DNA of 64,000 nt from assembly GCA_013399855.1 (NCBI GenBank), contig VXAY01002317.1, forward strand, positions 2,976,088-3,040,087. The letters are read 5' to 3'. Below, piece by piece: positions 27,201-38,493 of this stretch. A program made the position numbers and the translations under genes. Source of the DNA: Oxyruncus cristatus. Its lineage: Eukaryota > Chordata > Aves > Passeriformes > Cotingidae. The number at the start of each line of letters is the position of its first letter. The stretch's first letter is position 1. The notes beneath the pieces are model-generated. The model was not told where the DNA came from. It saw only the letters and a program-made list of their open reading frames with translations, and did no database searches.

Positions 27201-30200
27201 AAGGTCCGAGTAGCACCAAAGCTGAGTGAGGCAATGGTGGGATTTTTTCCCAGCGATGGTTCATCGTCACTGTGCCAGTCCACACTATCCTTCTCATTTC
27301 GGTAGAGGTTGCAGAGAAGAGAGTTGAAGGTGTAGCCAGTGAGCTCTTCAATGCGCTCCCTCAGCACGGTCAGCAGAGGATGCCACTGCGGTCAGTGCAG
27401 AGGGGAAGGGTAAATGCAATGAAAGCAGGCCAGCGGCAGGTAACGTAACACACAGGGTGAAAACTGCTAAGGAACAAAATATATTGCAATTGAATCACAA
27501 TAAACTTCAAATCAAACAAATGACTCACCACAATTCTGATGATATTTTTAGCAAAGCGGAGGAACGGGCTTTCTGTGAAATATGCATACGTTACCCATCA
27601 CTCAATACTAAATCATCTCTTGAAACTGTGAAGCCAGGCTGCCTTTCACACTAATGCAGGCAATCAGGGACTAAATGATATGCTCTCAATTGCCTGCAGC
27701 TGTTGACAGAGAACAAGAGGAGGCAGTTGGCCTAATGTGGCCCCCTGTCCCCGCTCTGTCAGCACAGCTTGTTGAGCTCAACTCATCACCTCCTGGGGTT
27801 TTGACTCCAACATTGTAACTTTTCAGTGGGTCACAAAACCAATATGACTGGCTGGAATTTCATCCTTCCCTTTGCTGAAGTCTTGCTGAGTCCACAGCCC
27901 AGGGCAGCTCTGCACATTCCATTACAACTCAGTACAATTATTTAATGTTATAAACTTACATCATGACTTTCATCTGTCAGAATGCTTTTAAGAACTACAT
28001 GAGTATATAAAGAAAGAAAAAAAAAAAAAAAGCCAAAGTAACGTAGGCCAGAATTTTTGCCCATTATATAAGCAGAAACAGAGATCAAGAAAGTATAAGA
28101 TGATGATTCCAAATCTCCCAGTGCATCACTGGCAGAAGAAGCAACAGACAGCAGGAACTATTTTCTAGTATCCACCTCTAATAATCAAGGCTGCACTTCC
28201 TTCTTTCCAAGCTTAGCCATATTTAAGGGGCATTTAACTTACTGGTCACACTGCAGAAGCCTCAACATACCATCTTTCTCTACTGGGGTATTTCTAACTA
28301 AGTCATTCCTTCAAGGATTAAGCATCATGTGAGTAATTATTTATATATATACATAGCCTGCAGCTATGGGAAATGTAGGGAAATCAGTAATACCAGCTGA
28401 AAAAGGGTTTGCTTGCAATTGGGCTGCCTGAACGTACATAAGAGTACAACAGGAATCATTGAAAGCACTTTTCAGTGACCAACTAGGACCAGAATTTTTC
28501 AATTCCTATCACAAAAGTATGTATTACTAAATATGTTACTATATACTAGATTTTGTACTGGAAATCCCACTAAAAACCTGCTGCAGCGGAAGTAATTTTG
28601 TTGAAACATTACTGTGTGACCAGCTATATCACTGCTTAAAAAGAAACATTTTCTAATATCAAAATTCATTTAGGCATGAGCACTGGATTAAATCTAGCGA
28701 TGCTGCAATCACACCAACTCTTACCAAACAAAAAAGGAGGCACACAAAGCTGATTACTCCTGCAGATCAAGTGTTTAAGGCAGTAATTGGTTTTGGCCAA
28801 GCTGTGCACTAAATTACATTTTACTCAGGATATTTTGTGATAGAAACCCTTTTCTATAGGTAAGGACTGTGCTTTTTATACCATCCACTGCTTCTTCTAG
28901 GCTTCAGGTACTGCCATATGCAAAGCCAAGTGAAATGTCAGAATGTCCGTGTGCAGTCTATTCATGTATCTGGGCAGCCAGGGAAGGACTGGCTCCCAGC
29001 TATGCACGTTTCCCAGTGCATCTAACTTTCTGTTCGAGTTTCTTTCTCCTGGTAAACAGACGAATTATTCAGGGATAAAAGACAGAATCAGCATCTGTGA
29101 CTGATTTAGGCCTTGTACCTTTCGGATGAGAAAAACAAGCCAGTGGCCCAATGAGTGCTAACTCTGATCTTTATGCAAACTGAGACGAAACCATGAATTC
29201 AGGGTATATGGGCTCTATCCAACCTCTGAGCAGCAATGGCTTCCACAACAGGCAGTTCTGAACTGGATTTAAGTCATTAGTGTACGACATACGATTTTGT
29301 GGGGGGCAGTTCCAGTCCCTAAAGCCACTCAGCTTCCAGAAAAGTCCATTTAAACTAGTATTTCACAAACGAGTACCAAAAAAAATAGCCTATTTTCCCA
29401 CCATAAGTTGCATAGGTTATAATTTTTAACTGCAATATTTTTGAGACTACAAAATCTTCACAACTCATCATGTTAAATAATGTCTTTCCAACTTTTTCCA
29501 AAGCGAGCTCTGCTAGGAGGTACCCTGCTTTGGCAGCAGTTCTGGGACTTGGGACACTTTTTTCTCATGCTACCCAGCCTTCAACAGTGACACCTAATTT
29601 ATGGTTCAGAACATTGGAGCCTACTGCCATGGAAATTTCAAACAAAGCAGTTCCAGGAGACAGGCTGATGGGACAACAGGCTGGAAGACAGAGAGACAGA
29701 GGGGAAGAGAAGGAGAGAGAGAGAGGGAGAGCACATGAGCAGGAACAAAACATCACTGCGTCACTCGGAAGGTTTTTAACTCTTCCAAAACAGCGTGGGA
29801 AATTACTTCATACAATCTGGAGTTGCTGAGCAGACTGGTTGCATGTGTGAATTTCATAGCATCCACACAGGAATCAAAATATGTCCAAACTCTCATTTAA
29901 GCAGCACTGTATCTAAGTGTTTCTGAAAGTAACTATTTCAGTAACTGTTATTACTGTATCTTTACAACAAAAACGGCAATATGACTGTGTGTACTACAAC
30001 CTCCCACATAAAGATGCTTGGAGTAAGTCACACAGAGCCATTCAGAGTTTCGTCCAAACCGACGGTGACCCAAAAGCAGACTTTTAAACTCTAGAGTGGT
30101 AACTTTCTTTTGGCAACATTTAGCAACTAAATCTCGCTCCTCTCAGGCAAGCCGCTCATAAAGTTTATTTTATAAAATTGTCCACAATTCAGTAGGATCT

Positions 30201-33200
30201 ACTGTTGATCACAAATGAAAAGCTAACTCTTATGTAGATACTCTACCTAAGAGTAAAGGATAGAGGGAATTTTTGTTTTTTGATTTCTGCAAAGGATTTC
30301 TCTGTAGGCAATAATATAAGGAAACTGCAAACATATACATACATTTGGATTTGGCTGCACTGTTATCCTGGAGTAGGTGTAAGGAAGTTCCCCATACCAC
30401 GATGTAAGCCGTGGTTCCTCAAAAGATACTTCTGAAAAAAAACCAGAAAGACTCTCTCAGTTGCCTTATCAAAAGGTTTGAAAATGGAAAGATGATGCAA
30501 TTCTGCCAAGAAACTTGATCAAAAAGAGATTGTCCATTCACTTAAAATTAAAAAGCAGCCCTTTAAAATCCTCAGCGTTACATAACGAGCTCATGAAGGA
30601 ATGAGATTATTCAAAATCAGGCCGGTTTCTGCAGCAGGAGTTACCTTACCAGAATCTTGAAACCACATCCATTTTATTGCCCCTGTGCCAGACAGGGCAA
30701 GGACTGGACGAGTTTAAGATGACAAAATGAAACTGAGATTTTATTTATAATTTTGGTTTGTTTTATATTCTCCTGGTTCCAGTGCCCAATATGCTGACAT
30801 AAATTGCAACATGCAGAGGGATCCACTGGAAAGAGTAAAGTGGAAAGGACAGTAGCATCAATGGGACATTACAGAAGCGGAATATAGCAAGGTTGGACAC
30901 AAGAAATAATTTGCCAAATGTGTGCCTGCTCTGTGGTGTAACATAAGCATAAAGTTGAAAATACTTTCAACTTCTGAAAAGACTATCTTGGTAACTATTT
31001 CTCATGCTTGACAGGTAACATTCTCCATTATACTGTACCTTGATTGCAAGCCAAGAAATACACATGTTGAAGACATTTTCCAGTCTTGTAACTACTCTGG
31101 TACATTATCTTACATCCGTTCCTGACTGAAATAGAAATTTAGCTAGAACAGGTGCCCCTTAGTGAACAAATCCAGAATAGCAGTCTCTTCTCTTACTGCA
31201 TACTGGAACTAATAAGCAAAGACAACAGAAAAGGAACATGCTCTGCTGGGATTTTAAGTCAAAGAGGCAAAAAATGTACCTCGCAACAGAAACCTCAAAG
31301 AACAGTTTTTGCAGCATCACTGGGAGACTATATGAAGGGATGGTGACCAGACTTAATCTTAAAAAAAGAGTGAGAAAAGGAACTGGAGATGACAGGCAAG
31401 TTTAATTTGGAAATATTTCATTTAATTGGCAATAGTAACAAGGTGATAGAGGTTGAAAATAAGCAGCAGTACTCTTCAGATATGCACAGAAAACCTGCAA
31501 GGAAATTTGAAGGAGTGGTAATACAAAAAATAAAAACAATTACAAACAATGCACAGATTTTGTTATGGAATTGGCTTGGGAATGACCTGAAAAGCTGGTC
31601 TGCACACTCCTTACCCTGCTTGATGTGAGTTCGCTGCCCCCAGGGTATGTCTTGGAGGAGTTGTTCAAACATCCAGTCTGCCTCTTCTGAGTCAATAAAG
31701 CCAGGAATCAAATGAATCCTAAGGACGAAAGAGATGAAGAAAAGATGGAAGGAATACACATTTCTATACCTGCTTCGGTAAAATATTCTAATTTCCAGGA
31801 TTCCCAAAGCAGTTAAAAATGGCTGTAACGCATCAGATCAAAAGTCCAAGTCCAGTATCCTGACCACAGCCAAAAGCAGGTGTGAAGGAGAGAAAAGAAG
31901 AGCTCCTGTGGAGTCTTACCCTCACCAAACATGTATAGTTGCTTTTCAAAACTTATAAAAACACATGACACCACCAATATACCATGAATCCCAGAATCAG
32001 CAATGTACTGTGAAAAATGGCATCCTTTTGCTTCACAGCTGATAAATCAGATAGCCCTGATTATGGTAATACAATCAACGTAAGTAAATAATTGCCCTTT
32101 ATTCACCACCTCCATGTTGCTCAGAATTTGATAGCCCTTTATCCCTACTGCCATTCTATTCTCCTTTTCCATGCACAAGAACCCTACAGTATTTAATCTC
32201 TCCTATTTTTTTATTTCTTTATGTACATTTGATATTTTGACTGTGCTAACAGTCATTCAGGAACTACAGCCACTGTAGTGGCCTCAGAGTAGGAATGCTG
32301 CTCACAGCAGTTTCCTCTCACAAGTATTCCATGCTCCAAAGATATCACAGTAAGCGCTAAAGTGAAGGTGCTAAGAAAAGATGCAAAATCTGATTATTAA
32401 CTTTCCAGAAATATATATATTCCATCTGCACATTATGAAAAAAAACTCCAGAAAATGCAGAATAACCCAGCTGGCTGTGTATCTTGTCTCTTTCTAACTG
32501 GTCAGAGCCTTTACTTTTCAAAATGCTTTAAAAATTTAGAAGAAACTTTAGAAGAAACTAAGATGAAAGCATAAAAATAAAATAATACAACAATAAAAAG
32601 AAATTAATTCAAATAAATGCACAAAAAATTACTATGTCCTTGGTATTTTTTCCACTATTAATAAAAATCTATCAAATTCAGAAGAAAGGATTAATACTGA
32701 TATTGCATTTAAGTCAGCAAGGTAAAGTAAAAGGCATTTTAGTTAGTAAAATCACAGAACAAGTTGGTATTGTTTTGAAGTGCCCTGAAGCTGAAATAAT
32801 TAAGGCATGGCATATAAGCAAAAGGGACAACCCTACAGTTACCAAATCTGCCTGAAGTTAAATGCTTTTATTAGATTAATTTAAAACAAGTCCAATTTAC
32901 ATCTAAAAGTTTTTGGCAGCTCTTAACTGTACAAACAGACATCAGGCACTTGCTAATATAGGAATACCAACCCAAACTTCCAGCACCAACCTAATCTGAA
33001 TCATGAATCAAATGGACAAAGCCCCTTGTCCTTATTCCAGACAAGCACACCAAATGCAGTACCCACTAGATGTCAAGAGGTTTATTTTTCTTCTCTTCAG
33101 TGCTGCTCAGAACCACGTAAATCTCTGCTACCTGATACTCAGAGTATTTCCAGAAGTACTCTAAACAGATCATACACAGGAAGGGGGGTGTGCAGCTGCT

Positions 33201-36200
33201 AGAGTCAGAATGCTCTGCACAGACTGGGCTTCAGAAATCTGAGCATCACTACATCACTCTGTAAAAGCAAGTAACAAGTTTCAGCCACTTACCTAGAAAT
33301 GCCAGTTGGTCCTTTGCTGAGCTCATACACACCAGGCTTGCTGAGGATGTAGAAAGGAAAAGAGACATCAGAAAGATAAACAACAAGAAACTATCTTAGA
33401 CTGAGGAGCATTAGAATTGCTGCAGGCGTGGACTAGGGAAATTTTTCCTTAAAAAAGAAAAGAAAATTAAAAAAGGGAAGCAATGATGTCCTGGAGATGA
33501 AGGCCAGAGTAAGGCAGAAAGGGGTGCTGCAGAAGCAAATGAGTTTGTGTGTACTTCCTGTCTTTCCTTTCACCAAAGGCTCAATACACAGTTTTAGGGC
33601 TCCAGAGATAAATAAAAAAGGGATGTCACAGGGAACCTAAAGGAGACAACCACACACGACTGCACTCAGATCATCATGTTTGCATTTACAGGCACACTGA
33701 GTAAGAAAATTCTACCAAGATAGCCAAACTGAAGAATATTTAATTTTCATTATCTCTAACTTCACCATACACCACCACACTTGGTCACACTTCAGGCCAA
33801 AGTTATCCTGAGAAGATCCCCATTTCAACACAAAAGTAAGTGATCTACAAATATCCAGCTTCACTATGACACTTACTATCAGCTACTTTTTCGAGCCTTC
33901 AAAGAAGTTACCATACCAGCTATACTCCTGGTATATTCCAGAGTAATTTCCAGCATAGTTTACACAGGGACTGTTCCAGGAAAATGTGCACTGCTAACCA
34001 GAGGAGACATAATGGCAGTTCAATTGAACCAGAATGCCTGATTAATCATTATTCCTGGCTTACACAGCTACACCAAAGCTATAAAACCCAGTTAACAGGC
34101 TTGGACTCTCCTGATAATATGCTCATCTCAGGATTAAGGGTTGAAAGTCCACATTTTCCACTAAAATTTCTTCCAAAGGCATGGTAGTTGTGTGTGGAGA
34201 AGGAACTCCTTTCCAGCAGATTCCCACCAGCCATAATGACAGAAAAACTGCAGGAGGGACAGTTAAGTCAGCAGTGTACTCACTCTATCACACCTGCCTC
34301 AGGAACTCTGCGCTCCACCTGAAAGGCAACAAGAGAGTGCACACTGAATATTAAATATTTAAGTACCTGGCACACTCCAGTCAAATGGAACTAAAGGTCT
34401 TCTCTAGTGACTCTACATAGACACACACTGATATGCCAGTGAGAAAACATACCTCTGGACAATCCATGAGCAGTAACAACCCACCCACTCCCTCCACGCC
34501 ACAGAAACTCTCAAATGCAGCTACCGTTGCAGGCTGGTTTTTAACAATCAACTGCCCCCTAAAAGACATTGATTTCTAAATTATTTTGATTATTATAATA
34601 CTTGCTATTTGTCAACTGAAACCAAGAAAATTCTTATCCTTACATTTATTAAAATATCCTTACATAAGTAAAAATCTAGATTAACTCTAGGACGGATGAA
34701 CAAACCCCAGGCCTCAGTCAGCGAGCAAAACACAAGAGAAGCCAAACATAGCTGGAGCTGATGCTGTAAAATTGTCTGCACAGCTGAGATAGCTGGTTTT
34801 TGTTAAAACAAAAGACAGAACAGTTTAATCCAGCCTTGGCTATCATTTTGGTTGTCTCAGGGAATTATGCTTCTCTTCTCTGAGCTCAGAGTGCTGAGAT
34901 GCAAGGAGGTACTGAACTGCACCAGCAAGAGGATCAAAATATAGTGCTATCTGGATACCAGGGCTCTGCCACAGAGAAGGGAGAATCTTCCCAGACCATC
35001 TTCAATTCTTCCAAGCATTTGAAATAAGTCTAGCTTAGAAAGAAGTGCTCATGAATTATTTTTTTTCCCAAGAAGGGAGCTGCCCTCTTTCTGCAAAGAG
35101 CACAATAATCTTCATCTGCTGACGGGACATTAAGTGTATAAAACAAATCCCATACTCTTTGCCTGCAACAAGACAGATATCCCAAATGAGGAAAACAAAA
35201 AGAGCTCAATGCTTAGGACATTGCATCATTATGCACATTTAGGAGAACCTATTCTCTTCTCTGTGAAAACAAAGAGTAGTTATGAACAGGTTAAACAGAG
35301 GAACAGTAATTTTTTTGTTTGCCATATATGCAAGAACTGCAATAGTTGCAAATTCTGTTTTGTAAAAGCCCAAAGTTCAGCTCAGCTGAGTTTTTAATTG
35401 TTTTTAAACAGCAGACTATATTCTCAAATACTTAAAATTTTTATCATTTGAAGTTTAATCATGGATGAGATTCTGCTAGTTACCATGTAATTTTTACCTC
35501 TGATGGCTTTTCAAAGACAAATTGCTTTTGAGTGTGAGGCTGATCTTTCCTCATCCATGCTGGTCTGGCACCTGCAGGGGCAAGACTGCTCACCACAGGT
35601 GCCTTAGGTGCTAAAGCAAAGAGAGAAAAAAAAAAAAAAAGAATCGTTTGAAATAGAATATTATCATACAAAATATACAGTTAGGAAGAATTCACAGGAT
35701 TATTCCTTGGAGTATTCTCCTCTGTTTGGCAGAGACTCCAGAAAACAGTCAAACTTACACTACTTAAGAGTTAAAACTGCACAGGAACCGAAATTTTAAA
35801 AAACACATTCATTATCCATAGACAAATGAAAATGAAAGCATTGTTTTATCAGAAAGGATGGCATCTAGAACCTTTCAATTCTATAACAAACACCTTTAAC
35901 ATGCCAGCAGAAATTGTCCCATGTAGCTAAACTACTTCCCTATGTATCTTTTTTTTTTTTACATTTCATGTATTTAACACATGCAAACAGCTTTAAAACA
36001 GGCCTGACACAAAGTCTTCATTCTGTATAATTCAAAAGATGGGAAAATTTTTATTTTTTAAATCCCCTTAGGAATAGGTGGATTAAAATGCACCTGTGAC
36101 AGAAAATTTACAGGCCACACACACAAATCATAATAGTTGACTATGTTTTTTCACGATTAAAAAAAAAAAAATCAGCTTGCCTAGGATGCTCAGTCTGCAG

Positions 36201-36865
36201 AGATGTGGGAGCTTTATGGGAACTGTAATCAGATGAGTGGAACACAGTGTTTTGAACACGTTCACAAAAACAAACCAGTCCCTCCTACAAGACTGGAAAC
36301 CTACTACATGGTCTTCTGCCTCTGTATGCTTTGGTTTCAATGTTTGTTTAAAAGAACTGTCATGTTAACTCCAGCCCTTTGAAGTAGCTCTCTTTATTTT
36401 GCAGTATTTTCACCGTGAAAAGGTAAACGAAGGCACACATTGTGTTTTACGAATAAAAAGCGACTATTGATTCTAACACAAGTCAGCTCCGCTAAGTTCT
36501 ATTCGCCTCATTCATCTCGCCGGGAGATGCGCACAGCGCACTCGCCTCAGTGTGCACATTAACAACACATCCACACACTGCGTTCTGCACCCAAAACGGC
36601 CACACCTACGGCACACATACAAATTTTACTCAAAAACTGGGTTCGAACACCTGCAGTTCAGTCACCGACGCGAGCGAGGGGAGCGGGGCCACCCCCCGGG
36701 GCCGCGCAGCCGGAGGCCGGTCCCACCGCCCGGCGCTCGCCGCCGCGCCAAGGCCGGCTGCAGGGAAGGGGAAGGCTGCCCCCGTGCTTCCCACAGGGCC
36801 GGGCCCGCCCGGGGCACCGCACAGCGCGGGCGAGGCGGCCGTCCGGGCTCCTTACCTGCGGGCCG
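18151..36865 (-). CDS. ALKBH3: ALKBH3, alpha-ketoglutarate-dependent dioxygenase (9 coding exons, first one partial)
   Basis: ALKBH3 is an Fe(II)/2-oxoglutarate dioxygenase that removes methyl groups from 1-methyladenine and 3-methylcytosine in single-stranded DNA and RNA. Coding segments, in transcript order, are >36865-36856, 35610-35498, 34318-34284, 33340-33293, 31718-31615, 30431-30343, 27385-27176, 18884-18786 and 18243-18151. All junctions have AG acceptors and GT donors and all phases agree, giving 266 visible residues plus stop; the human protein has 286. The iron ligands are present: His and Asp in DWHSDD (codons at 27274-27272 and 27268-27266) and the distal His in HRVPKEYHS (18243-18241). 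The two 2-oxoglutarate-binding arginines lie in RINLTFR (18207-18205 and 18189-18187). The catalytic core therefore looks intact. About 20 N-terminal residues, including the start, lie in the N gap. Both neighbours point the same way, as in human. Confidence 0.97.
18263..18300. repeat. Poly-A/poly-T tract next to the last ALKBH3 exon
   Basis: An 18-A run is followed by GAAAAAGG and another A run on the plus strand. On the transcribed strand this is a long T tract 18-55 nt upstream of the last exon's acceptor, so it overlaps the polypyrimidine and branch-point zone. Confidence 0.9.
18786..18884 (-). CDS. ALKBH3: ALKBH3 coding exon (EENGDYTYVER)
   Basis: A 33-codon, phase-0 exon begins EENGDYTYVER and ends GATQEDWQ. 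The donor GTAAG is at 18785-18781 and the acceptor AG at 18886-18885. The match to human ALKBH3 is nearly residue for residue, including IPLDHGTLL. Confidence 0.96.
18885..27175 (-). other. ALKBH3: Large ALKBH3 intron (8.3 kb)
   Basis: This is the longest intron of the gene. It contains no recognisable exon or RNA gene. Visible items are short A runs, a possible CR1 tail at 25066-25113, and an imperfect hairpin at 21445-21477. Confidence 0.8.
25066..25113 (-). mobile_element. Possible CR1 LINE tail fragment
   Basis: AATCATAGAATCATAGAA is two copies of the CR1 terminal octamer in reverse orientation, which suggests a minus-strand element. The following 30 bases only loosely resemble the CR1 3'UTR, so the fragment is very short or badly decayed. 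Confidence 0.45.
27176..27385 (-). CDS. ALKBH3: ALKBH3 core catalytic exon
   Basis: A 70-codon exon runs from WHPLLTVLRE to TFEMRKKPSP. It contains CNLYRNEKDSVDWHSDDEPS, the most conserved part of the enzyme with the HxD iron ligands, and SLSFGATRTFEMR. The donor GTGAG is at 27175-27171. The acceptor CCGCAG lies just above 27385. It is phase 0 at both ends. Confidence 0.98.
27386..30342 (-). other. ALKBH3: ALKBH3 intron, no other feature
   Basis: About 3 kb without a recognisable exon or repeat family. A GA-rich simple tract lies at 29686-29731 and a 15-A run at 28017-28031. Confidence 0.75.
29686..29731. repeat. GA-rich simple repeat
   Basis: An imperfect GA tract with interruptions (GAGAGACAGAGGGGAAGAGA, then GAGAGAGAGAGAGGGAGAG). 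It lies inside an ALKBH3 intron. Confidence 0.85.
30343..30431 (-). CDS. ALKBH3: ALKBH3 coding exon (EEPRLTSWYGELPYTYS)
   Basis: An 89-bp exon codes (E)VSFEEPRLTSWYGELPYTYS and RITVQPNPN. It is entered in phase 1 and left in phase 0. The segment PRLTxWYGELPYTYSRIT is diagnostic for ALKBH3. The donor GTATGT is at 30342-30337. The acceptor is preceded by an eight-T tract. Confidence 0.97.
31615..31718 (-). CDS. ALKBH3: ALKBH3 coding exon (PGFIDSEEADWMFEQL)
   Basis: A 104-bp exon codes IHLIPGFIDSEEADWMFEQL then LQDIPWGQRTHIKQ. It is entered in phase 2 and left in phase 1. It corresponds to human LYPGFVDVKEADWILEQL. The donor GTAAGG is at 31614-31609 and the acceptor AG at 31720-31719. Confidence 0.97.
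33293..33340 (-). CDS. ALKBH3: ALKBH3 small coding exon (KPGVYELSKGPTGIS)
   Basis: A 48-bp exon, phase 2 at both ends, codes KPGVYELSKGPTGIS. It matches human REGVYEISLSPTGVS. The donor GTAAGT is at 33292-33287. The acceptor is CCTCAG. Confidence 0.93.
34284..34318 (-). CDS. ALKBH3: ALKBH3 35-bp coding exon (VERRVPEAGVI)
   Basis: VERRVPEAGVI plus two bases, completed as Asp by the next exon. It matches human VVRRAPEPRVID. The donor GTGAGTA lies below 34284 and the acceptor TTTCAG above 34318. It is too short to be found except by homology and phase. Confidence 0.92.
35498..35610 (-). CDS. ALKBH3: ALKBH3 second coding exon (N-terminal region)
   Basis: A 113-bp exon of 37 codons after two split-codon bases. 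It begins PKAPVVSSLAPAGARPAW and ends QKQFVFEKPSE. The N-terminal half is poorly conserved, while QFVFEKP matches human EFVFKEP. The donor is GTAAAA. The acceptor GCTTTAG is preceded by a 15-T run (35626-35640). Confidence 0.93.
36856..36865 (-). CDS. ALKBH3: ALKBH3 first coding exon, 3' end only
   Basis: CGGCCCGCAG followed by GTAAG (36855-36851) is the end of an exon that disappears into the N gap. Joined to the next exon it reads RPAAPKAP, in the correct frame, and resembles human GAWAAPVK. About 20 codons and the start are missing. Confidence 0.8.
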
Positions 36866-37008
36866 NNNNNNNNNNNNNNNNNNNNNNNNNNNNNNNNNNN
36901 NNNNNNNNNNNNNNNNNNNNNNNNNNNNNNNNNNNNNNNNNNNNNNNNNNNNNNNNNNNNNNNNNNNNNNNNNNNNNNNNNNNNNNNNNNNNNNNNNNNN
37001 NNNNNNNN
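36866..37008. other. Assembly gap (143 N) over ALKBH3 exon 1
   Basis: A run of unknown bases inside the GC-rich ALKBH3 promoter region. It hides the start codon. Long open frames that run through it, on either strand, are products of the unknown bases. Confidence 0.97.
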
Positions 37009-37722
37009 GGCCCGGCCCCGCCCGGCGCTCCGCTCCGCCGGCGGAGGGCCCCAGAGACCCGGCTGAGCCTGCGCCCGGGCCCCGCCGCCAGCCCCGTGCT
37101 CCGCCCTCCGGCCGCGGCACGCAAGGGCAGAGCTTGAGTTAAAGGTTCCCTGCCCCTGCGGCGGCTGGAGCAGGCACACAACTCGCCTCCCACCCTGCTC
37201 CAGCTCTTGAGTTGCGCCGGTGACAAAAACACCCTTGGAAGCAGAGGTGCAAGGGGACGAGGCTGATTCCACCTGTTTTCTGTCAGGTGCCCAGGATATT
37301 CCCAAGCACACGGGCAGCTATTGAGTACACACTACCTCAATCACTAAGGTGAACAGACATTGGAAATCGAAGTCTGGGCAATTTACGTTAAATTTTTACC
37401 TGAATTTTACTTAAAGTTAGCAATTCTCGCCTGCAGCTTAGAAAATAAGAGACCTGAGCGGAAGCATGAGAGTGGGAATCTGAACTGCAGCCTGCCCAAC
37501 ATGACAACACAGGGTGACCACAGGCTCCAAGAACCCCCTTCACAGGGGCACCCCTCCATCTGTGCTAGTGAGATGTGCATACCGTTCCCTGACATACCTT
37601 TCCAAGCACCTTCAATAATCAGCAAATTGTTATTTGGAGATATTTCTTATAAATAGCCTAATTAACAGTTCTAACAAAATTTATTTTGTGTTCCAGTGAT
37701 TTTAAAATACCAGCACTGTCAA

Positions 37723-38312
37723 ATCATAGAATATCCAGAGTTGGAAGGGACCCACAAGAATAGCTTAAGTCCAGCTCCTGGCCCTGCACAGGACAGCCCC
37801 TAAAATCACACCATGTGTTTGAGAGTGTTGACCAAACACTTCCTGAACTCTGGCAGGCTTGGTGCCATGACCATTTCCATGGGGAGGCTGTTCCAGTGCC
37901 TAACCACCCTCTGGTGACAAACTTGTTCCTAATATCCAACCTAAACCTCCCCCGACTCATCCTCTCTCGGGTCCTGTCAGTGGTCACCAGCAAAAAGAGA
38001 CTGGTACTTACCCTTCTGCTTCCCCTTACAAGGATGTTGAAGACCACAATGAGGTCTCCCCTCAGTCTCCTCTTCCCCAGGCTGAACAGACCAAGTGACC
38101 TCAGCTACTTCTCATATGGCTTCCCCTCAAGGCCCTTCAACATTTTCATTGCCCGCCTTTGGACACTCTCCAACAGCTTTGCATCTTTCTTATATGGTGG
38201 CACCCAAAACTGTACACAGGACTCGAGGTGAGGCCACACTAGTGCAGAGTAGAGCAGGACAATCACCTCCCTCGACTGGCCAGTGATGCTGTGCCTGATG
38301 CACCCCAGACAG
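37723..38312 (-). mobile_element. CR1 LINE, truncated 3' part with broken RT region
   Basis: The plus strand begins ATCATAGAAT then TTGGAAGGGACCCACAAG, which is the reverse complement of an avian CR1 3' end. It continues through the C-terminal end of the reverse-transcriptase ORF. Minus-strand peptides typical of CR1 are visible: [17 protein letters not shown] (near 38200-38250) and TDRTRERMSRGRFRLDIRN (near 37920-37980). They lie in different frames, so the copy is frameshifted and inactive. It is 5'-truncated, as most CR1 copies are. It sits between the HSD17B12 3' end and the ALKBH3 promoter. Confidence 0.93.
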
Positions 38313-38487
38313 GGAGTAGATAACAGGCAGGAAAACGGATTAATGAAAGCTTTGGTTTTGGCATGTAAAAGTACAGTAATTTTCACTGTGTTATTATACA
38401 CAATAAAGGACAGTCAGGCATTTGAAGGTACAGGTAAACATTTTAAAGAAAAAGAACAACACATTAAAGAGTCAGAGTAATTTCCAT

Positions 38488-38493
38488 TTTATT
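38488..38493 (-). terminator. HSD17B12: Candidate distal polyadenylation signal of HSD17B12
   Basis: TTTATT on the plus strand gives AATAAA on the minus strand, about 1.55 kb beyond the stop codon. Another AATAAA lies at 38873-38878. Use of the distal one would end the transcript about 170 bp before the CR1 copy. Confidence 0.45.

Larger units (their letters stand above)
36655..37130. promoter_or_regulatory. ALKBH3: CpG island at the ALKBH3 promoter
   Basis: A GC- and CpG-dense block spans the first coding exon of ALKBH3 and the N gap. It includes GC-box-like runs such as CCCGGCCCCGCCCGGCGC near 37010-37028. No TATA box was seen, which fits a broadly expressed repair gene. The transcription start cannot be placed because of the gap. 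Confidence 0.75.

Noticed and set aside
36550..37311. Several 126-217 codon frames on both strands through the second gap
   Set aside because: They are artefacts of the unknown bases and high GC. The real coding signal here is the 10-nt end of ALKBH3 exon 1.
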